Made by a program: the position numbers and the translations under genes. 64,000 nucleotides of DNA from Glycine soja. Taxonomy: Eukaryota; Streptophyta; Magnoliopsida; Fabales; Fabaceae. The notes beneath the pieces were generated by a model. That model was not told the origin of the DNA. It did not search any database and saw only the letters and a program-made list of their open reading frames with translations. This document shows positions 59,339 through 64,000 of this stretch, one piece after another. The DNA lies in contig NC_041019.1 of the NCBI RefSeq assembly GCF_004193775.1, forward strand, positions 11,828,204 to 11,892,203, given 5' to 3'. Numbering within the stretch: position 1 is the stretch's first letter; each line of letters begins with the position of its first letter.

Positions 59339-61396
59339 ATGGTTAGGACCAGAGGATTAGGTCGTGCCTTAGGTCACGTTACTGGCAAAGGAGATCATGA
59401 TGATTCCGATGATGCTCCACAGCGTCGACGGCCTACCGCATTCGCATGGAGGCAGCGAGCACTTGTGACTGCGGCGACAGAGGCTGACGGAGCTTCTATT
59501 GAGGCTGATGTATTTTTGGATGACCCGATGGCATCAGCTGATGTAGAGGACACTGGGGCAGACATTCATGCAGACATAGGCGCCCAGGCTCCTGAGGATG
59601 AGCATGAGGGATTTCTGGGTGGTCCGAGCGACCCATTCGTGCTGACCCAGTATCCGGATCACGTTGCTTGCAGCATATGGACGGGAGAGGTATTTATAAT
59701 ATTTATTTTTAGTTATTTGTTAATTATACTTTATGATTGAAATTTGTTTTCCTTTAAATGATGATTTAAACGAATTTTGTGTTCCTATATACTTCAATTC
59801 AAGAGCGTCCTGAGTTGAAGTTATCCTCTCATGGGAGGAAGGTCCACAGTTTAGGCAGGCTTGTTCCTACCATTAAGGGCCTAGTTGCTGGGACAGGACT
59901 AAGTCCTCTGATCGCGTGTTCGGTAGACACTGGCGATTGGGGACTTTTGTCCTCATTTGTCGAGCGATGGCACTGGGAGACATCTAGTTTCCATCTCCCC
60001 GTGGGAGAGGTGACGATCACGCTGAACGAGGTCTCATCTCTTCTGCATCTGCCCGTGGTTGGCAACTTGCACGCCTTTCAGCCCCTGCACGTGGATGATG
60101 CGATTTAGATGCTAGTGGACTTATTGATGGTCTCTACAGAGGATGCCAGGGCTGAGACAGGGCAGTGTCGTGGACCCTATGTACGCCTGCAATGGGTACG
60201 TGATATGTATCAGCGCCGATGCCAGGTAGGTCATTGGACAGCTGCGGCTCGCGCTTATCTTCTTCATCTTCTGGGTTGCACTCTTTTTGCTAACAAGAGT
60301 GCAACCCATGTTCATGTTATGTTTTTGGAGGCCCTTCGTGACCTCAGTCAGACCGGGAGGTACGCCTGGGGAGTTGCTGCGTTGGTCCATATGTACGACC
60401 ACCTGAACGATGCTTCAGTCACCAACAGCCGACAGCTTGGCGGTTACATCACGCTGCTACAGGTAAGAAACACATTTTTCAACCAACAATGTTTTACTTT
60501 AAAAATTTTTAGACTTTTATTATTAATGTTTATGATTTTCATGTTACCTTTGTAGTGCTGGATATACGAGCACTTTCCCTCAATCGCGGAGTTTACTGCT
60601 GATCCGGACTACGATGAGGATTCACCGCGTGCCTGTAGGTGGATTGCTACGAAGAAGATCGTCAAGAGCATACGTACACTGACGTATAGGGAGCACCTGG
60701 ACCGACTCCAGATTCTGGATGTCTATTGGATCCCAAATGGGGAGCATCGATCGATCCGGGACTTCCATTTGATTTCATGCTATTCCGGTCTCCTGTGCTG
60801 GGGGCCCGTTGCCGTGTACTACTGGCCAAAGAGGGTTATGCGACAGTTTGGATGCACCCAGACCATTCCTGCTCCGCCTGTCGATTCATGGGTGTCATAT
60901 GATGATATACACGACAGGTGGATGCACTATTTGGAGCATATGGTTGCAGCAGCTGAGGTGTGTGCTGAGCCAGGTCAGTGTGCCAGTGACTACATGGACT
61001 GGTTCTTCCGCATTTCACATTCTTTCATGACACCAGGCTAGGCATCAGATCCTCTGCCAGATCATCATGCTCCGCAGCCTCCAGTCGTTCCTCCGGAGCC
61101 AGGAGCACCATCGACATCTACTGTGGACGAGCCTAGACATGCAGTGGTAAGTAATACTAATAATTTACGTCAATATTTTCATAATAAATTGTGTAATCTG
61201 TTTGTTTTGTATTTAACAGGAAGTTTGTAGTGACATTGTTGAGAGGTTAAAGCGTCATCTGAGCCTTGGGGTGGTCACGCCAGGCTCATCCACACATGAC
61301 GTGATCGAAGAATGCATCAGGATGGCCAGGAGTGTGACACAGGATCAGCTAGTATATGTTAGGTCTCGACATAGGCGGCGCACGTATCAGGCGTAG
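59339..61396 (+). pseudogene. Plant mobile domain (MAIN-like / phosphatase 7 long-form homologue) gene with two stops
   Basis: Four coding exons with good borders: 59339-59689, 59806-60462, 60556-61146, 61220-61396, giving 591 codons in one frame. The start is MVRTRGLGRALGHVTGKGD, then an acidic linker, PELKLSSHGRKV, GLSPLIACSVDTGDWGLLS, FVERWHWETSSFHLPVGEVT, HWTAAARAYLLHLLGCTLFA, YAWGVAALVHMYDHLNDAS, SCYSGLLCWGPVAV, and a basic tail RSRHRRRTYQA. These are the blocks of transposon-borne PMD proteins. Two in-frame TAG codons (60106 and 61039) interrupt it, each one change from CAG or TTG. Otherwise it is well kept, which suggests recent decay. PMD proteins such as MAIN act in silencing and meristem maintenance; the transposon copies have no known function. 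Confidence 0.88.
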
Positions 61397-61684
61397 TTTA
61401 TTTACGTATTTTAGATTGAAATTCGATGTATATACAATTATTGTACTTGAACTTGAAGTTGATTTTATTTATTTTCATTGAACTTGATGCACGAATCAGG
61501 CAGCTAGTATGTGTTGGTTTTATTTATTTCCATTGATTAGTAATGTTGGTTCAATTTCAACTCGCTACCTATTAAATATGTTTTTTTAAATATGCAAGGG
61601 CTCAACAAAATAAATTAATAACAAATCAAACTAATAAAAAAGGGAAACTTAACTTAAAAACTTCAAATTTTTTTAAAAAAAGTA

Positions 61685-61740
61685 ACTTACGGATCAATTT
61701 GATCCGTAAGTAACTTACGGATCAAGCTGATCCATAAGTT
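61685..61740. repeat. Tandem palindromes near the right end of MULE-2
   Basis: 61685-61711 has 13-bp arms ACTTACGGATCAA and TTGATCCGTAAGT around one base. 61712-61740 is a second copy with arms AACTTACGGATCA and TGATCCATAAGTT. They share the TTACGGATCAA core with the palindrome at 58219. Confidence 0.95.
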
Positions 61741-61841
61741 ACTTATGGATTAAAGAGACCAGGGGCATTTGTGCCATTTACAAACTTTGCTGGGTGCACC
61801 AGCAAAAATGCTGGGTACACCTAGCAACATTCATAATATAA

Positions 61842-62790
61842 TGTACTTGGATGGGAGCCCAAAACAACTAAAGCCCATTACAAATACTTAATCCATATTT
61901 TAAATCTATACAGAAATAATAGTACATTATCATTGATAGTCTTTCTCGTAAAAAGAAATGATGATGTATAATTGATCCACTGTTAGTGATGCGCTCACCA
62001 TCGACTTATGAATTTTTTTATTTTTTTAGACGTTCATATTGTGCCTATATTGGCTCTCGTTTTCATTTTGTTTTCTTATTTAAATATTTTCAAACTTCTA
62101 ATATTAATTGAATCATTTTAATTGCATCCCTTTTCTCAAAATTGCTCAAAGTTATATTGCATATGCAACGTCTGTCTTCACTCCCTAAGATTCAAGTCCT
62201 TCTGCCATATATATATACTTCAGACTTTTTTGGTCTATATGGATTTCACCCATCTCATTATACAAACAGTACCTCTAAATCTTAATTAAGGACGACAAAT
62301 ATTTTCATGCAACTTCTAATTCTTTTTTTTTTCTCTAGAAAAAAGTTGTTTTTATTTTACACAAGACTGTTCTTTAAATTGACATATCCAGTCACAGTCT
62401 TACAGAACTCTACTAAGGATACAAATATAGAAGGGTTGCTTAAATAAAAATCGTGGTTTAAGATGCTCTCCATAAAGTAACCCTAAATTTATTAGTACAT
62501 GACTTATTAATGAATAATTAAAAAAATCCATGGACGAATTTGGATATATTCATAGTTTCATACATCAGGGGTTAACCCTTTATTCAACTTCTTTTGATTT
62601 TGACCAAAATAGTTCTGTTATGGAATAGAAAATATAAACTACAAAAAGCAGAAGCAAATACAAATGAAAAAAAAAAGGTAAAAGGAATATGAAATTCAAT
62701 TCTATCAAACTAAACCAAACTAACCAAAAAAGGGAAAATAAAATGATAGAGACCGAAATGTATACATTTATATATGGTTAATTATGCTAC
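61842..62790. other. Spacer and 3' flank of the rhamnose-synthase-like gene
   Basis: AT-rich with no gene. The part nearest 62790 should be the 3' untranslated region of the minus-strand gene that ends there. Confidence 0.55.
62579..62584 (-). terminator. Candidate polyadenylation signal
   Basis: AATAAA on the minus strand, about 207 bases after the stop codon of the gene at 62791-63995. Plant signals are loose, so this is only a candidate. Confidence 0.3.
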
Positions 62791-63995
62791 TCAAAACCCC
62801 AAGCTTTTCTTTTCTGGCTCAAACACATATTTGATCAATGAGTCCTTGACAGGCAACAGCTCAGGAAATTCCTTCTTCAGTTTTGATGAATCCATCTCAT
62901 TAGTGCTTGGAGAAGGGACATGAGCCTGTTGTTCAAGTGTAAAATTAACCCATTTAAAAGTAGGGTCAACATAATCCTTGTACATCTCAAGAATCTCATT
63001 GCATGTCACAGTACCAGGGTTTGTGAAGTTCCAAATGCCCCTGCAATTCCTTTTGGCCATCTCAATTGAAATTGGTACGAGTTCATCCAAAACAGTGATG
63101 CTGTTTGGAATGTTGGCCACTTTATCAGACCTTGTTATCATAGTGATCAAGTTATGTGGGTTGCTGAGATCAGATGACACTGGCAATTGGATTCTTAGGG
63201 TGCAAACATTTTCATATTCCTTTAGCAACTCTTCAACCTGCAACCATATTGATGGAAAAACAAAGTTAGTGACCATGCAAAAATTGTGCAATAGAAATAG
63301 CAAAAGAATAAATAGTATATACTTTGTGTCATCCAATCATAAATCACCATATATTACAAGTTCGTTTATGTTTGCAATAATCTTAAAAGTTACACTAACA
63401 ATTCTTTTATTAAAATTTGACAGTATAAATTACTCGGACAATGAGCAGAAATTAAACTCATAGCAAATGCAAGTTTTTAGGAACCTACCTTGGCTTGTGT
63501 TCTAAAATAGAAGGCATCAGTGGAATTTGCTTTGTCTTCCAAGTTACCACCAAAGGCATAATTCATCATGAGGAGACCATGATCTCTGCAGACATCTGCT
63601 AATGTTAACACACCAACAACAACAGCACGTATAGTTTCTGGCTTATGAGCTTCAAACCATTTCACATTTAATGCTCCAATCACCCCAGAAGCATTGAAAA
63701 CATGAGTAGGCTTAATGGTCCTAAAATCAAACAAGATCTGTGATCTATCATCTAAGCGAGCCATGCCATATTCAAAGGGTATCCCTTGCTTCTCACAAAT
63801 GTTTCCTATAAGCCCCCCAATCCACCCTGCACCACCATATATCAAGAACTTCAAAGATGCCTTTTGTGGTGACACATTATTCCTTGTGGCTGGAACAACC
63901 ACCATTCTGTTCTGATTAGAATGGTTAACATCACCATTGGAAGCGGTTCCGGTCACATTATCAGAGCCATCATAGTACTTCTCAACTCCTGGCAT
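62791..63995 (-). CDS. UER1/NRS-ER-like UDP-4-keto-6-deoxyglucose epimerase/reductase with altered active site
   Basis: Two exons: 63995-63489 (169 codons, donor GTAGGT) and 63237-62791 (148 codons plus stop, acceptor GGTTGCAG), intron 251 nt, 317 residues. The family makes UDP-L-rhamnose in the cytosol as the final epimerase/reductase step (about 300 residues). The first ATG gives an extra 47-residue Ser/Asn-rich leader; Met31 is an alternative start. The NADPH-binding glycine motif is kept (YGGAGWIGG, Gly54-57-60), as are THVFNASGV, VEELL, SSDLSNPHN and NFTNPGTVTCNEILEMYKDY. The catalytic YxxxK is Y163-FRT-Q167, and about 17 residues before it are missing relative to the Arabidopsis enzyme as I recall it. 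It ends EPEKKSLGF. Probably an expressed, divergent paralogue; catalysis is doubtful. Confidence 0.85.
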
Positions 63996-64000
63996 AGTGA

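Larger units (their letters stand above)
57717..61832 (+). mobile_element. MULE-2: Mutator-like element carrying a plant mobile domain gene
   Basis: Perfect 9-bp target duplication ATAATATAA at 57708-57716 and 61833-61841. Terminal inverted repeats extend about 78 bp: left GAGTGTTGCTAGGTGCACCC, right complement GAATGTTGCTAGGTGTACCC, continuing through TGGTGCACCCAG to ACCCCTGGCC/GCCCCTGGTC. The element is 4,116 bp and has one spliced plus-strand gene with a 5' non-coding exon and no transposase, so it is a non-autonomous MULE or one whose cargo is the mobile domain gene itself. Confidence 0.9.

Noticed and set aside
59829..60402. Minus-strand frames opposite the MULE-2 gene
   Set aside because: Shadows of the higher-GC coding exons on the plus strand.
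1..64000. tRNA, rRNA, snoRNA or CRISPR features
   Set aside because: No cloverleaf with A/B boxes, no ribosomal core sequence and no regular spacer-repeat array was seen; the only tRNA-related sequences are retrotransposon primer sites.

Overview
This is nuclear DNA from a flowering plant, very probably a legume close to soybean (Glycine). The signs are spliced genes with GT/AG introns, AT-rich spacers, plant cell-wall and nucleotide-sugar genes at the two ends, and dense plant transposable elements (copia, chromodomain gypsy, LINE, CACTA, MULE with plant mobile domain genes). The genus is inferred from the look of the repeats and was not tested by alignment. I found no rRNA, tRNA or CRISPR array.

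Only two likely host genes are visible, both on the minus strand and both cut by or lying at a window edge. At the left, 2654-4376 holds the first two coding exons of a GAUT15-like galacturonosyltransferase whose remaining exons must lie below position 1. At the right, 62791-63995 holds a complete two-exon gene for a UDP-4-keto-rhamnose epimerase/reductase-like protein (UER1/NRS-ER family) in which the catalytic YxxxK lysine has become glutamine.

The roughly 58 kb between them is transposon territory. In order: a possible solo LTR (5887-7144); a 9 kb CACTA-like element (7434-16478) carrying pieces of four unrelated host genes (BAHD acyltransferase, group A bZIP factor, CRLK1-like receptor kinase, serine carboxypeptidase) with introns still present; foldback and MITE-like repeats (18.4-19.9 kb); a second CACTA element (20638-29810) with decayed TNP2 transposase and Transposase_24/Ulp1 genes; a complete but dead Ty1/copia element with both LTRs and a 5-bp target duplication (30018-36229); a quiet AT-rich stretch with foldbacks and a LINE RNase H scrap (36.2-46.9 kb); a 5'-truncated LINE with poly(A) and target duplication (46973-48055); a complete but dead chromodomain Ty3/gypsy element on the minus strand (48320-53500); and two MULEs side by side (53774-57703 and 57717-61832), each carrying a plant mobile domain gene with stop codons.

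Nothing here forms an operon-like working pathway. The most interesting items are the multi-gene-capture CACTA element, the abutting MULE pair with recognisable target duplications and shared mobile-domain cargo, and the altered rhamnose-synthase paralogue. All transposon genes seen carry premature stops or lost catalytic residues.
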